Source of the DNA: Oligoflexus tunisiensis | Lineage (GTDB): Bacteria; Bdellovibrionota_B; Oligoflexia; Oligoflexales; Oligoflexaceae | Length of the DNA: 64,000 bases | Assembly (NCBI RefSeq): GCF_001748245.1 | Contig: NZ_BDFO01000001.1 | Coordinates: 5,745,778-5,809,777 of the forward strand | Reading direction: 5' to 3' | In this document: piece after piece, positions 16,801 to 25,782 of the stretch | Position numbering within the stretch: the stretch's first letter is position 1 | Layout of the letters: the number at the start of each line of letters is the position of its first letter | The notes under the pieces: generated by a model | The model's database searches: none | Told to the model about the DNA's origin: nothing | What the model saw: the letters and a program-made list of their open reading frames with translations, nothing else | Position numbers and translations under genes: made by a program

Positions 16801-17856
16801 TTAGTACTGATAAACCTGAGACCAGACCTGCTCTCCTGGTCCAGGCAGGAAGCTTGGCAGGCCTTGAAGGTTCACGACATAAAATCGGAAGCGAATCTGA
16901 TCACCCGACTGATAGCCGGCGACGGTATGCGAGTAGCGGAATGAACCATCCGCATTACGTGTTCCTTGCATTGGGCTGGCTACGTTCTGGATACCGTTTT
17001 TGGTGGAGAAGACTTCAACATATTTCTGCTCGCTCCTGATTACCACCGAGAACGTCACGCTGCCATCGGCATTCTTTGTAACGGACTGGCCGGTGCCGCC
17101 CGGAGCGGGTGTTGTCGGACCCGGGTTTGGGTTCGGAGCGGGATTTGGATTTGGCGCCGGATTCGGCTTGGGAGCTGGCGTTCCCTGAAGATAGCGCTGC
17201 CAGACACCATTGGGGCCGATATCCGAACGAGCTGCCATCTGGCGAATGCCCGTGATATCGTCAGATGCCAATTCAAAGCGGAACGTGGCACCCATCGAGG
17301 ATGTGCCGCTGGATCGGGTCGCGGATCGATGGAGAGCATCACAATTGTTTTGGCCCGGACTGGGATTGCCATACTGATCGCAAAGTCCCCAGAGATGACC
17401 GACTTCATGCAGGAGCGCTCCCTTGTTGTAGGGATACCCGGCGACCAGCTTGATGGAGTTTCCGCCGGCACTGCCCCGGACCGAGCAGCTGGCACCGAGA
17501 CCATAGATGGCACACATCTGCGCCTGCGAAATCGTGTTTACGTAAATTTTCTTGCCGGCACCGCAGTTCATATTGAACTTCAAATGCCCTTTGCGGCCGA
17601 TCTGTGCGGCCCATAATTCAATGGCTTCCCTGGTCTCGCCCTGGTAGGTCCCACACAGGGATATGGTATCGGTCGGAAGGACATTCACCAGCATCGCGGA
17701 GCGTGCGTACGACAGATGCCCCCATTTCAGGCTGGAATCCTCGCCCTCTTCCTGCGCGCTGCAACCGACAATCAAAAGGGTCCAGACCCATACCAGGGTC
17801 ATCAGCATTTTTCCTGGCCAAGGTTTTTGTCTGGCTTGCGACAAATCTTTTTTCAT
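16801..17856 (-). CDS. Metzincin-like zinc protease lipoprotein with Pro-rich linker
   Basis: A 351-residue exported protease. I chose ATG 17856 (GGAGC seven bases upstream), giving a signal ending LLIVGCSAQ with a lipobox; the longer ORF has no ribosome site. The zinc motif is HEVGHLWGLCD (about residue 175), that is HExxHxxGxxD with Asp instead of His as third ligand, as in snapalysin-type enzymes. A Met-turn-like SSMGA follows about 30 residues later and then a DDITGIRQM helix, as in matrixins. Residues about 235-255 are a repetitive Asn-Pro linker (NPNPAPNPNPGP). The C-terminal 95 residues form a beta domain, perhaps for binding. Probably a surface or secreted endopeptidase. The Asp ligand reading is mine. 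Confidence 0.82.
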   Translation of the reverse strand: MKKDLSQARQKPWPGKMLMTLVWVWTLLIVGCSAQEEGEDSSLKWGHLSYARSAMLVNVLPTDTISLCGTYQGETREAIELWAAQIGRKGHLKFNMNCGAGKKIYVNTISQAQMCAIYGLGASCSVRGSAGGNSIKLVAGYPYNKGALLHEVGHLWGLCDQYGNPSPGQNNCDALHRSATRSSGTSSMGATFRFELASDDITGIRQMAARSDIGPNGVWQRYLQGTPAPKPNPAPNPNPAPNPNPGPTTPAPGGTGQSVTKNADGSVTFSVVIRSEQKYVEVFSTKNGIQNVASPMQGTRNADGSFRYSHTVAGYQSGDQIRFRFYVVNLQGLPSFLPGPGEQVWSQVYQY

Positions 17857-18079
17857 AATTGCTCCTGAATGTTCGTGTGCTATAAAAAATTCACTGCGTC
17901 GCAATCTGACCTTCGTCCCCTGGCAGGAATCCAAGGCCTTGATTCCGGCCCAAAGCAAGGGCTGAGCCAGGGAGGAATTTGGCAAATTTTATAGAGGCAT
18001 GGAGGGCATGAATGGACTTCAGACAGGTGCTTGGAGAGCCAACATTCGCCTGTGTCCCATACAAATGGCCAATCCTTGG

Positions 18080-19546
18080 TCAGAGCGCCAGGATCTTCTG
18101 CAAGAGCGCCAAAGCTTTTTTCATTTCCCGTTCATCATGTGCTGCATAACCCAATCGCAAATGCCGCGCTTCCGGTCGCCGCTCTGGGGTGACGTAAAGA
18201 TGTTCTCCCGAAAGCAGGAGTCCCGCCTCGCGTGCTTTTTCCACTATATCTTGCGGATTACGGCCGATATCCAGCCACAGGTTCATTCCACCTTGCGGCG
18301 CTTCAAATGCGCAATGATCGCGAAAGAAACCTCGGTTGGATAAATACTCCACCAGATGATCCCGACGTTCCCGATAAATACGCCGCAGACGCCGCAGATG
18401 CCGCCCCAATCCTCCATCCTGAATCCAGAGCGCCACCGCGCGCGAGGCCAATGTTTCATTGACACGCGAGGTGTAAGCTTTCATCTCCAAAAACCAGGGC
18501 AGCGACTCCGGCGGCACGGCCATGAAACCCAACCGTGCTCCTGGAAAAATAAGCTTCGATAAGGTCGACACATAGATAACCAGGCGTTCTGTATCCTGAG
18601 CCGCCATGGGTAAAGGTGGGAGAGAATCGAAGTGAACATCATGATCGTAATCATCTTCCAGAAGAGGCACGCGAAAATCACGCAAAAGATTCATGATGCG
18701 AGCCCGCCTTGCCGGAGTCAAGGTAACCGTCGTCGGATACTGATGGAGAGGCGTGAGATAAAGAAGATCAATGCGTCCCTCTTGAAGCTTTCGCTCCAAA
18801 TCCTCAGGCACCAGACCCTCCCCATCCAGACGAATCGGCATCAGCTCCGCTCCAAAATGCCGGAAGCATTGCCAGGCGGGTTGATAACCTTTCTCTTCAA
18901 CAGCCACCACAGATCCCGGTTTCAGGAGCAGACTCGCCGTCATGAAAATCGCTTCCTGTGAACCCTGAGTCAGAATCAGTTCCTGTGTCCCGAGCTGCCG
19001 TTGCTGACGAAGCAGATCGCTCAAACACTCCAAAAGCAAGGGATCGCCGCGAGCTCCGTGATAATCAAGATGTGAGGTCAGCTGCCGCAGGGCTCGCGAA
19101 AAGCAGGACTTTAATTCCTGTACGGGAAAGAGTCGAAGATCCGGCACACTGCTTTGAAGGTTATATGGAAAGGCAGCGAGATTCATTTCCTCGACACGTC
19201 CCAATCGAGAGTGCGCCTTTCCCTTACGATGCAATTGTTCCCAAAGCAAACCCGGTCCGCTGGCCTGAACCGTATTCCGTGCGATCCCATTCTCCTGCGG
19301 AAAATCATCGGCCACGAAATAACCGATGCGTTCCTCGGCCCGGATCCACCCTTCCGCCAGAAGTTCTTCATAAGCCACGCGCACCGTATGTCGGTTCACC
19401 TGCAGTTGCTCCGCCAGCGTCCGGGCGGACGGCAGCTGGTCCCCGGCCCGCAGAATGCCCTGACGGATGGCCTTCTCCAAGGACGTCTTGCCCTGCCGGT
19501 AAATCGGTCCCGAGGTGTCATCAAGCTTAATAGTCAATAATTTCAT
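18080..19546 (-). CDS. MocR-family PLP-dependent transcriptional regulator (GntR HTH + aminotransferase fold)
   Basis: A 488-residue regulator. The GntR-type winged helix lies at residues about 12-78 (GPIYRQGKTSLEKAIRQGIL, then RHTVRVAYEELLAEGW). The fold-type I aminotransferase domain fills 120-480, with the PLP-binding region STLSKLIFPGARLG carrying the Schiff-base Lys near 311. MocR proteins sense PLP or amino acids; PdxR controls pyridoxine metabolism. It is divergent from a PaiB/pyridoxamine-oxidase-like gene 91 bases away, which suggests that gene as its target. No clear ribosome site precedes the ATG, which sits just downstream of the shared promoter elements. Confidence 0.92.
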   Translation of the reverse strand: MKLLTIKLDDTSGPIYRQGKTSLEKAIRQGILRAGDQLPSARTLAEQLQVNRHTVRVAYEELLAEGWIRAEERIGYFVADDFPQENGIARNTVQASGPGLLWEQLHRKGKAHSRLGRVEEMNLAAFPYNLQSSVPDLRLFPVQELKSCFSRALRQLTSHLDYHGARGDPLLLECLSDLLRQQRQLGTQELILTQGSQEAIFMTASLLLKPGSVVAVEEKGYQPAWQCFRHFGAELMPIRLDGEGLVPEDLERKLQEGRIDLLYLTPLHQYPTTVTLTPARRARIMNLLRDFRVPLLEDDYDHDVHFDSLPPLPMAAQDTERLVIYVSTLSKLIFPGARLGFMAVPPESLPWFLEMKAYTSRVNETLASRAVALWIQDGGLGRHLRRLRRIYRERRDHLVEYLSNRGFFRDHCAFEAPQGGMNLWLDIGRNPQDIVEKAREAGLLLSGEHLYVTPERRPEARHLRLGYAAHDEREMKKALALLQKILAL

Positions 19547-19555
19547 TATTTTAAT

Positions 19556-19600
19556 CTGGTATAGTAAGAAAATGAAAACTGGTCCTCCTCACTATACCAG
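19556..19600. promoter_or_regulatory. Facing extended -10 promoters or inverted operator between mocR-like and paiB-like genes
   Basis: CTGGTATAGT (19556-19565) and its exact reverse complement ACTATACCAG (19591-19600) form a perfect 10-base inverted repeat with centres 35 bases apart. Each arm is also an extended -10 (TGGTATAGT), so they may be two face-to-face promoters, one per gene. Either way they are the obvious control region, and the MocR protein probably binds here. The -35 boxes are poor. Confidence 0.6.
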
Positions 19601-19637
19601 GGCTCAGGCAGACTGTGAAATCAGGAGGACAGATTCC

Positions 19638-20192
19638 ATGCAGCACTACCCCATCTATCAGCCACAGTCCGATGCCATGATCCAGCAGTTTCTGCGCCAA
19701 CGCCCTTTTTGTGTTCTGCTGACGCAAGGCCAGCCGGGACCGCCACACAGTGGATTTTTCAATCCTTTGGTCGAGGACCAAAGCATCTACCTGCACCTGC
19801 ATCGTCAGGATCCGCAACTGAAAGAATTGGAGCAGAACCCGGAGGCCACGCTGATTTTCCTGGACTACCACGGCTATGTCCCTTCCTATGCCCAGGATCC
19901 AGACGATGCAAGTTTCGCCACGATGTTCTATCGCTTTGTGCAAATCCGCGCGAGGGCAAAACGGGTCGATGTACAGGCGGACGCAGCCGCCATCCTCGAT
20001 CGCATGATGAAACATTATCAACCGGAAGGCGGTTACCTTCCCCTGCAGAGCAACCTCGCATTTTACGAAAAGTCTCTGCACATGATCGTGTTGGTTCATT
20101 TCACTGTCGAGTCGCTGGAGAGCAAGTGGAAATTGGGCCAGAACAGGACGCCCCAGGAGCAGCTGGCGGCTCATGGTTTTATGCGCACATGA
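19638..20192 (+). CDS. PaiB-like FMN-binding split-barrel protein
   Basis: A 184-residue protein of the PaiB/pyridoxamine-oxidase-like group. It starts with the family-typical pattern MQHYPIYQPQSDAMIQQFL. FNPLVEDQSIYLHLHRQDP gives the flavin-barrel region, DYHGYVPSYA fits the FMN loop ('GpH.YisPs.Y' in relatives), and the C-terminus VESLESKWKLGQNRT is the PaiB hallmark. I took ATG 19638 because AGGAGG lies nine bases upstream; a longer frame exists but lacks a site. PaiB proteins bind FMN or haem, and Bacillus PaiB is linked to sporulation control. Its divergence from a MocR regulator suggests a vitamin B6 or flavin-related role. Confidence 0.88.
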   Translation: MQHYPIYQPQSDAMIQQFLRQRPFCVLLTQGQPGPPHSGFFNPLVEDQSIYLHLHRQDPQLKELEQNPEATLIFLDYHGYVPSYAQDPDDASFATMFYRFVQIRARAKRVDVQADAAAILDRMMKHYQPEGGYLPLQSNLAFYEKSLHMIVLVHFTVESLESKWKLGQNRTPQEQLAAHGFMRT

Positions 20193-20239
20193 GGCTGAAC
20201 TCAGCGGCGTTTGCTGCCGAATTCAGCTGCCGTTACGAT

Positions 20240-21091
20240 CTATTTCTTAACTGTAAAGTCGCTCGCAAAAATGCCATTCCGGACGCATTGTCCGTTCAGA
20301 GTCAAACAGGTTCCTGCGTATGTTCCGATGAAAAAGCCACCGGCCTGGGACGGAGGAAACCTGAAAAGCTGCGAGGCCGAGACTGCTGCCGTGCATCCGG
20401 CCTGGACCAGAGCTGCACCCGTATTCGTCAAACACAGACCTGAATTCGCATTGACCATGCGGAAGTAGGTTCCGTTAAAAGGTTGGGCTGCAAAAAACTG
20501 GCTCAGGGTGTTATCACATTGAAGGTAGGCCAAGCCTGCACCAACCTGCCTTGATTTGTTGGCGATGTCGAGACAGAAATTCACATTGTTGCTGGAAACA
20601 GCAAACCGATAGAGGCGAACTGTCTGCACGGCATTGTTGGTGGCAGCGGCCTGATTCTGAGCGGCTGCCGGCTGTGCCTTGGCAGCCTCGGCTTTTTCGA
20701 CATTCGCTGCACTATTCATTTCGTCAGGAGAGGCTTCGACTTCCATGGAACTGGCTTTGGCTGCCTCTTCCAGTTCTGAAGCCTGTTTGGCCAATTCTTC
20801 GGCCATCTTTTCCGCTTCATCAGACGCCTGCTCAGGAATCTCCTCCGGCTGGCTTTCAATCTTCTCCATCTCGTCTGTTGAGGCAACCTCTGGACGGATA
20901 TCTTCGGCGGGTTCGCCCGACTTTGTGGTTTGAATTGGGGGGGCTTTCGATGGAACCGTTAATGTTGGAGCAGGCGAACGCGGAGCGCAGGACAGAAGCA
21001 CGAAGCTTCCTGCCAATAAGCTTAAAAATTGCGCGTGCCGGAATGCGATCAACTGCTGTATTACGAGTGGTGCCCTTTTATGTGGCTTCAT
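20240..21091 (-). CDS. Lipoprotein with acidic coiled linker and ricin-type beta-trefoil domain
   Basis: A 283-residue lipoprotein. I chose ATG 21091 (GAGGAG ten bases upstream); the signal ends FVLLSC. Residues about 45-150 are an Ala/Glu-rich, low-complexity, probably coiled stretch (repeats such as EEIPEQASDEAEKMAEELA). The last 120 residues look like a ricin-type carbohydrate-binding trefoil, with repeating strands and paired Cys: FCLDIANKS...LQC, FRMVNANSGLCL...GC, GTYAGTCLTLNGQC. It probably holds a lectin domain away from the membrane on a stalk. It is convergent with the PaiB-like gene. Confidence 0.72.
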   Translation of the reverse strand: MKPHKRAPLVIQQLIAFRHAQFLSLLAGSFVLLSCAPRSPAPTLTVPSKAPPIQTTKSGEPAEDIRPEVASTDEMEKIESQPEEIPEQASDEAEKMAEELAKQASELEEAAKASSMEVEASPDEMNSAANVEKAEAAKAQPAAAQNQAAATNNAVQTVRLYRFAVSSNNVNFCLDIANKSRQVGAGLAYLQCDNTLSQFFAAQPFNGTYFRMVNANSGLCLTNTGAALVQAGCTAAVSASQLFRFPPSQAGGFFIGTYAGTCLTLNGQCVRNGIFASDFTVKK

Positions 21092-21621
21092 CTTTTCTAT
21101 ACTCCTCAATAATCCTGTTAAAAGCCTTGCTTGCATTCATCTCTTCAACTGTTTCAATGCCTCCTTTCTTTCTGCCTGTTACGCATGCGTTGAAGCCATG
21201 CGAATCAGGATAGAGTTGGGTTCCGCTCCTGTTGTCAGGAGGGGAGATGTCCAGGTTTGTGACTTGATGAGCGCTTATGCAGGTTTCTTACCAAGGGGCA
21301 GAATCAGAGGAGGCGGGACCTCGAAAGTGACGAATGGCATATGCATTTCCATACTTGGGCGCCATGGACTTTCCAAGTGACCCCTGCAGGTCTTGCCCAA
21401 AGACAAGGCACTGCAATTCCGGTTAACAGTGCACTGACAACGAGGAGGTCTCGAAAAGGCCAAATTGAGCCCAATACCAGGATTTTTTGCACATTGTAGC
21501 AAATAATGATCCCTGATAATCAACGAATATTTAAGGGTAATCAGGATGATCTCAAGAATCGCTTGAAAATTTCCGATCAAAATTCTGCACATAAAATCAG
21601 ACAGTATTTAGAGGGACGGAC
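21092..21621. other. Intergenic region, no gene supported
   Basis: Two short minus-strand ORFs overlap here (21275-21592 and 21304-21492). The second has a signal-like hydrophobic start but no ribosome site, and neither resembles a known protein. The promoters of the flanking lipoprotein and cytochrome genes must lie here. Confidence 0.4.
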
Positions 21622-22278
21622 ATGCGATTAGCTTCATTTCAGAGTTTTGCCTTTCTTTTCATGTCAATGCTGACGACGCATTGCGGTGAATCCGACGTTG
21701 GCGGGGGTTACAAGAACAATCGATCCTTTGCGAGCACCGCTCAGGCTTCGGCTGATGCCTCTGGCAGCAGCTTAAAGTCCGCGTCTCTTTCCATCCTGCA
21801 ACGAAATTGCGCAAAGTGCCACGGTGCGGGTGCAAGTTCGGGTGGCTTCAGTATTGTCGACGATGTCGAGGCCATGATTACGAGCAATAAATACATCATC
21901 CCCGGAGCTCCCCAAGACTCCGCCATCTATAAAAGAATCGCGGTCGCCAAAAACATGCCCCCATCGGGACCATTGTCAGACGCCGACGCGGAGACAATCA
22001 AGCAGTGGATCGCAGGACTTAATCTTGAGTCGGACGCTCTTGCCATCCTTCAAAACAATTGTGCCAGCTGTCACGGAGCGGGGGCCAGCTCGGGGGGCTT
22101 TGGCATCATTGATAACGTCGAAGCGATGATTGCCAGCAATAAGTACATCGTACCCGGTAACCCTGAAGGATCTGCAATCTATAAGCGAATCGCTGTGGCC
22201 AAGTCCATGCCGCCGGCAGGACCGCTGGCTGCGAGCGACGCGGATACGATCCGGGAGTGGATCGCCGGGCTCAAGTGA
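21622..22278 (+). CDS. Tandem-duplicated cytochrome c lipoprotein-like protein
   Basis: A 218-residue exported protein with two near-identical cytochrome c-like units of about 73 residues. Unit 1 has NCAKCHG and unit 2 NCASCHG haem-binding motifs. Each continues GAGASSGGF, a DNVEAMI-type helix, NKYI(I/V)PG and AIYKRIAVAK(N/S)MPP(S/A)GPL, where the Met of MPP is the likely axial ligand, and each ends with IKQWIAGL or IREWIAGL. This is the planctomycete-type/'c-type cytochrome' repeat. The N-terminal signal ends near THC, possibly a lipid-modified Cys. The role would be periplasmic electron carriage. A strong terminator follows. A single start (ATG 21622) has GAGGGACGG upstream. Confidence 0.85.
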   Translation: MRLASFQSFAFLFMSMLTTHCGESDVGGGYKNNRSFASTAQASADASGSSLKSASLSILQRNCAKCHGAGASSGGFSIVDDVEAMITSNKYIIPGAPQDSAIYKRIAVAKNMPPSGPLSDADAETIKQWIAGLNLESDALAILQNNCASCHGAGASSGGFGIIDNVEAMIASNKYIVPGNPEGSAIYKRIAVAKSMPPAGPLAASDADTIREWIAGLK

Positions 22279-22310
22279 TCGGACCCTAATCCTGAAAAAG
22301 CGAATCGATA

Positions 22311-22344
22311 CGTTTCGACTCCCTTTGGAGTCGAAATGTTTTTT
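22311..22344 (+). terminator. Rho-independent terminator after the cytochrome gene
   Basis: The stem TTTCGACTCC/GGAGTCGAAA, extended by two pairs, closes on a short loop (22311-22338) and is followed by six Ts (22339-22344). The stem core matches the hairpin at 14219. Confidence 0.88.
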
Positions 22345-22350
22345 CCATAT

Positions 22351-22722
22351 TCAGTTGAGGAGCCTGCTTTCCTTCCTGAATCGAACGTCCAGCTGCGCAT
22401 CTTTCAGCTCAGCCTGAATCGAATCCTCATCCACAGTGCTCGGCAGATCAATGCAGCTAAAAAACGCTGAGGGCTCCGCGCCTTTCGAAGCTCCCTGTGA
22501 ACGCCTGGCCGCAGTCAGGGTGAGCTGATGATCCTGAACCCAAAGATCAAGACTGGTCTTATCAAACGAGCTGAACTCCAACGAAACCATGAAATAGTTC
22601 GAATCCTCGTGGATCGATAAGCTGCCGGTCTGTGACCTGTGAGTCGTGCTTAAGCGCTCGGGTCCTTGAAAAAATCCGCTGAAATCCTGACGAGATGAAG
22701 CCTGTGTTGTTGAGCGAAGCAT
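22351..22722 (-). CDS. Hsp20/alpha-crystallin-like protein
   Basis: A 123-residue protein. Residues about 30-120 follow the small heat shock protein pattern: a first strand pair (HEDSNYFMVSLEFSSFDKTS), LDLWVQDHQLTLTAARRS, a loop, then FFSCIDLPSTVDEDSIQAEL and KDAQLDVRFRK near the end. The usual C-terminal I-x-I motif is absent, so oligomer formation may differ. I chose ATG 22722 (AGGGGA six bases upstream). It would bind unfolding proteins in the cytoplasm. It is transcribed on the same strand as the PEP-utilising gene, with a 170-base gap. Confidence 0.7.
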   Translation of the reverse strand: MLRSTTQASSRQDFSGFFQGPERLSTTHRSQTGSLSIHEDSNYFMVSLEFSSFDKTSLDLWVQDHQLTLTAARRSQGASKGAEPSAFFSCIDLPSTVDEDSIQAELKDAQLDVRFRKESRLLN

Positions 22723-22894
22723 AATCATTCCCCTGTTGTCAGAAATTCTGGCAACGAACTGAATGTGAAACGTGCTGACACAATCCGCTTCCACTGACTC
22801 CACAAATTTAGCATACGGCCGACCAGAGAAAAAATTATTTTCTGGCCTGTCAGGTGAAGGAAAAATGATACAGGAGGCGTTCCAGTCCCATCCT

Positions 22895-25618
22895 TCATTC
22901 CAGTATCGTGATCTCACCTTTACCGGCATCGATCCGCACGCGATCTCCCGTTTTCAGGCGTTTCATCAGCCCCCCATTCACTCCCACGATGGTCGGCAGA
23001 CCCAGTTCACGGGCCACCACAGCCGAATGGGACAGAAGGGATCCCCGTTCAATCAAAAGTCCGGAGCAGGATGGGAAGAGAGGTACCCAGCCTGGATCGG
23101 TGCGCGATGTCACGAGAATATCGCCATTGATGCCAGCTGCATCCGCCAGGGTTTCCACGACCCGCACGGTCCCTTCCACCACACCGGGACAGCAGGGTGT
23201 GCCGTGCATTTTGTTGGGATCGTCACCCACCTCCTGGAGACTGCGCAGAAGATCGGCTTCCATCAGAACGCCTGGCCAGGCGATAGAGAAGCCCACCGCA
23301 CCATAACTGATGAAGCGTTCCGGTGGTGACGGGGTGCGGCGGTATTCATCGAATTCCGCCTTCCGAATGGCCACGATTTCACCCAGGCGCGTGGTCAGGC
23401 CACGGCCTTCAACAAAGGCGATCAGTTCATCAATGCTGAGATAAAAGACATCCCGCTCATCCTGCAGAAGACCGGCAGCCACGAGCTGGCAACCCATGGC
23501 CCGAAACAGGTGCCGCGTGAGACCAAAGCTCTTGGTGCGGGCAAAACGCAGATTCTCCCGGTTTTTGACCGCACGGCGGGCCTCCCGCAGGACGAAGTTA
23601 TACACGCGCCGTTTCCAGCCGCGCAGATTCTGGTCGACAATCGCTTCCGCCTTCTGACGGATTTCGCGCTCGCGGGTTTCCATGTCCTCAGTCTGGAAGG
23701 AGCCCATGCGGATGTAACTGACCAGCGAGTGCACCACAAAACTGGGATCATCGTGCAGATCGGGTTCCTCGAGTTTCAATTCATTCACACAGCGGAAACC
23801 AAAGCGATCCAGAAATTCTGCAAAATCCCTGGCTGCGGCCGTATCCTTGTATGAGCTTCTGAGGCCGGTGATGACGGCATCAACCGGTGTGCTGGTAAAC
23901 CAGGTTTTGAAGGCCGGATCCCCGACGTCGATGCGTTTGGCCAGGCGCAAAAGAAACTTCGTGGGTTCCGTGCTGTCCAGGCCCCCTTCACCACAGAGGA
24001 GATCATTCTGCAAGGAATCCGTATCCGCGCCCTGGATCCACTGATCGGTTAATTTTTTCAAAAGGCCGAAGAAGATCATGCACAGATAATCGTTGATGAT
24101 CGGCGCCTGCCATTTTTTCAGAAAACTGTTTTCAAGATGGAAATAGTAGTCCATCTGTTCGGACAGGGTCATGGCCCGCATATCCACTGCGCGGGCTTCG
24201 TGATAGACCTTGTTAAAATCCCGGAAGAAGTCGGCGATGATCTGATCGATAGTGCGAAAGCGCTGCCAGGTTTTGGCCAGCAGTTTGATCTTGTCGATCA
24301 ACCCATACTCGGGCGCCGCGCGTATGCCGTCGAAAATCTTCTGCAGCTCCGGCCCGAGTTCCTGCTTCACACCCATCATGGTTTCCATGAAGGTCTTGTT
24401 GCTCGAAGTTCCCGGCAGGGCCAGCACCAGCTCATACCAGTTGGCCAGGTTATAGTAGATGCGGCCGCGCAGAAGACCCAGGAGATTGCGGAAGGTCGGC
24501 GCCATTTCCTCCACCAGTTTTTTGGGAACGCCCATGACATCCAGGAACTGAATGTAAACCTGATTGTAGGCCCGGCTCGCAAAACTGAAAGTCAGCGGCG
24601 AGGTCACGCCTGAATAGCTTTCAATAATGTTGGAGTTATCCCAAAGGAAGGGCTGCAGCTTTTTCTCAAAGGCCTCGTAATAAACCTCCGGTGGCAGATT
24701 GGTGATGGGCCGGGTCTGCACCAGATAAAGTTCATCCTTTTCAAAGACCCATTCGATATCCTGAGGCCGGCCGGCCTTGCGTTCGACCTGATCCGCCAGC
24801 GCGCCAAGCTTTTGAATTTGCGCGGGGGACAGGGACGCCTGGCCTTGTTTCTCCGTGGGAAGAGTCACCTTCTGCAGGCCCCCATCGGGATGAATTTCCA
24901 AAGCCTCGGTTTTGGTCGCGATATTCTGTTCGCACTGGCCGGTGGCGCGGGAGAGTTCAAAACTATCCGCAGCCAAAAGCCCGCTGACAAGGCCCTCCCC
25001 TGCTCCGAAAACGGACGAGATCAAAATCTTATCGCGATCCAGGACCTTGATCGGATGACGGGTGAACATCACACCGGCGCGATCGGCATGCAGCATGCGC
25101 TGAATCACCACCCCCATGGCGCTGCCCTGAATATCGAGCCTGTTTTGCTGCCGATAGTGCAGGACCCGATGCGAAAAGGCTGAAGCCCAGCAGCGCTTGA
25201 TGGATTCCACGATGGCGTCCTCCCCTTTTTGAAAGAGGAAGGAGGAATACTGGCCGGCGAAGGACTGGGCGCCGCCGTCCTCATCCAGGCCGCTCGAACG
25301 CACGGCGAGAAATTCATTCTGGAAACCATGGTCCTGCAAAGCCGCACGCAGCGCGCTCAGAACCTCCTGGGGCAGAGGCTTATCGAGAAAGGCCGCGAGC
25401 ACCTCGGCTTCGAAAGCTTCGGTGGGAGCCGCACGTTCGATCAGACGGCTGAACTGATGCTGCTCAAGAAACGCGAGCAAGGCGGCACGACCCAGCGCGA
25501 ACCAGGGAGGGACGGGGAATTTCTGTTGACTTAAAAAGGCCAAGTTGCGGGCCTTGCCACCGGTTTCGGCCGCCTGCAGGTCCAGTTGATCCTGAGCCTT
25601 CAAAATCCAATGCTTCAT
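22895..25618 (-). CDS. PEP-utilising dikinase-like phosphotransferase (rifampicin phosphotransferase / PigC architecture)
   Basis: A 907-residue enzyme. Residues 1-310 form the PPDK/PEP-synthase ATP-binding domain (TGGKARNLAFLSQQ, AVRSSGLDEDGGAQSFAGQY, VMFTRHP, LYLVQTRPI). A central region of about 480 residues resembles no catalytic domain I know. The last 100 residues are the swivelling phosphohistidine domain with RGSLLSHSAVVARELG, the His being the phospho-acceptor. The C-terminal PEP/pyruvate TIM barrel of true PEP synthase is missing. This three-part layout is that of rifampicin phosphotransferases and PigC-like ligases, which use ATP beta-phosphate on a substrate bound by the middle domain. 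I chose ATG 25618. The substrate is unknown; the gene is divergent from a BtaA-like gene. Confidence 0.82.
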   Translation of the reverse strand: MKHWILKAQDQLDLQAAETGGKARNLAFLSQQKFPVPPWFALGRAALLAFLEQHQFSRLIERAAPTEAFEAEVLAAFLDKPLPQEVLSALRAALQDHGFQNEFLAVRSSGLDEDGGAQSFAGQYSSFLFQKGEDAIVESIKRCWASAFSHRVLHYRQQNRLDIQGSAMGVVIQRMLHADRAGVMFTRHPIKVLDRDKILISSVFGAGEGLVSGLLAADSFELSRATGQCEQNIATKTEALEIHPDGGLQKVTLPTEKQGQASLSPAQIQKLGALADQVERKAGRPQDIEWVFEKDELYLVQTRPITNLPPEVYYEAFEKKLQPFLWDNSNIIESYSGVTSPLTFSFASRAYNQVYIQFLDVMGVPKKLVEEMAPTFRNLLGLLRGRIYYNLANWYELVLALPGTSSNKTFMETMMGVKQELGPELQKIFDGIRAAPEYGLIDKIKLLAKTWQRFRTIDQIIADFFRDFNKVYHEARAVDMRAMTLSEQMDYYFHLENSFLKKWQAPIINDYLCMIFFGLLKKLTDQWIQGADTDSLQNDLLCGEGGLDSTEPTKFLLRLAKRIDVGDPAFKTWFTSTPVDAVITGLRSSYKDTAAARDFAEFLDRFGFRCVNELKLEEPDLHDDPSFVVHSLVSYIRMGSFQTEDMETREREIRQKAEAIVDQNLRGWKRRVYNFVLREARRAVKNRENLRFARTKSFGLTRHLFRAMGCQLVAAGLLQDERDVFYLSIDELIAFVEGRGLTTRLGEIVAIRKAEFDEYRRTPSPPERFISYGAVGFSIAWPGVLMEADLLRSLQEVGDDPNKMHGTPCCPGVVEGTVRVVETLADAAGINGDILVTSRTDPGWVPLFPSCSGLLIERGSLLSHSAVVARELGLPTIVGVNGGLMKRLKTGDRVRIDAGKGEITILE

Positions 25619-25727
25619 GCCAAGGGCCCCTTGTTTTGAGAAAGCGTCATACTTCTTTTTGATGGTACCTGCCCAAACCATGGGCTGCAATCTTTTCCAG
25701 GAATACTGTGAACCAGGCGCGAAGCTT

Positions 25728-25754
25728 TTGACAAGCGGCCTGGCCTGGTATAGT
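25728..25754 (+). promoter_or_regulatory. Extended -10 promoter for the BtaA-like gene
   Basis: TTGACA (25728-25733), 15 bases, then TATAGT (25749-25754) preceded by TGG. CTGGTATAGT is identical to the arms in the mocR-paiB intergenic region. The expected start is about 7 bases on, leaving a short leader before GGGAG and ATG 25783. Confidence 0.6.
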
Positions 25755-25782
25755 AACCGTTCACAGCAGCCGGGAGAAACCG

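Noticed and set aside
21275..21592. 105-residue minus ORF upstream of the cytochrome gene
   Set aside because: Competing overlapping frames, no ribosome site, no family.
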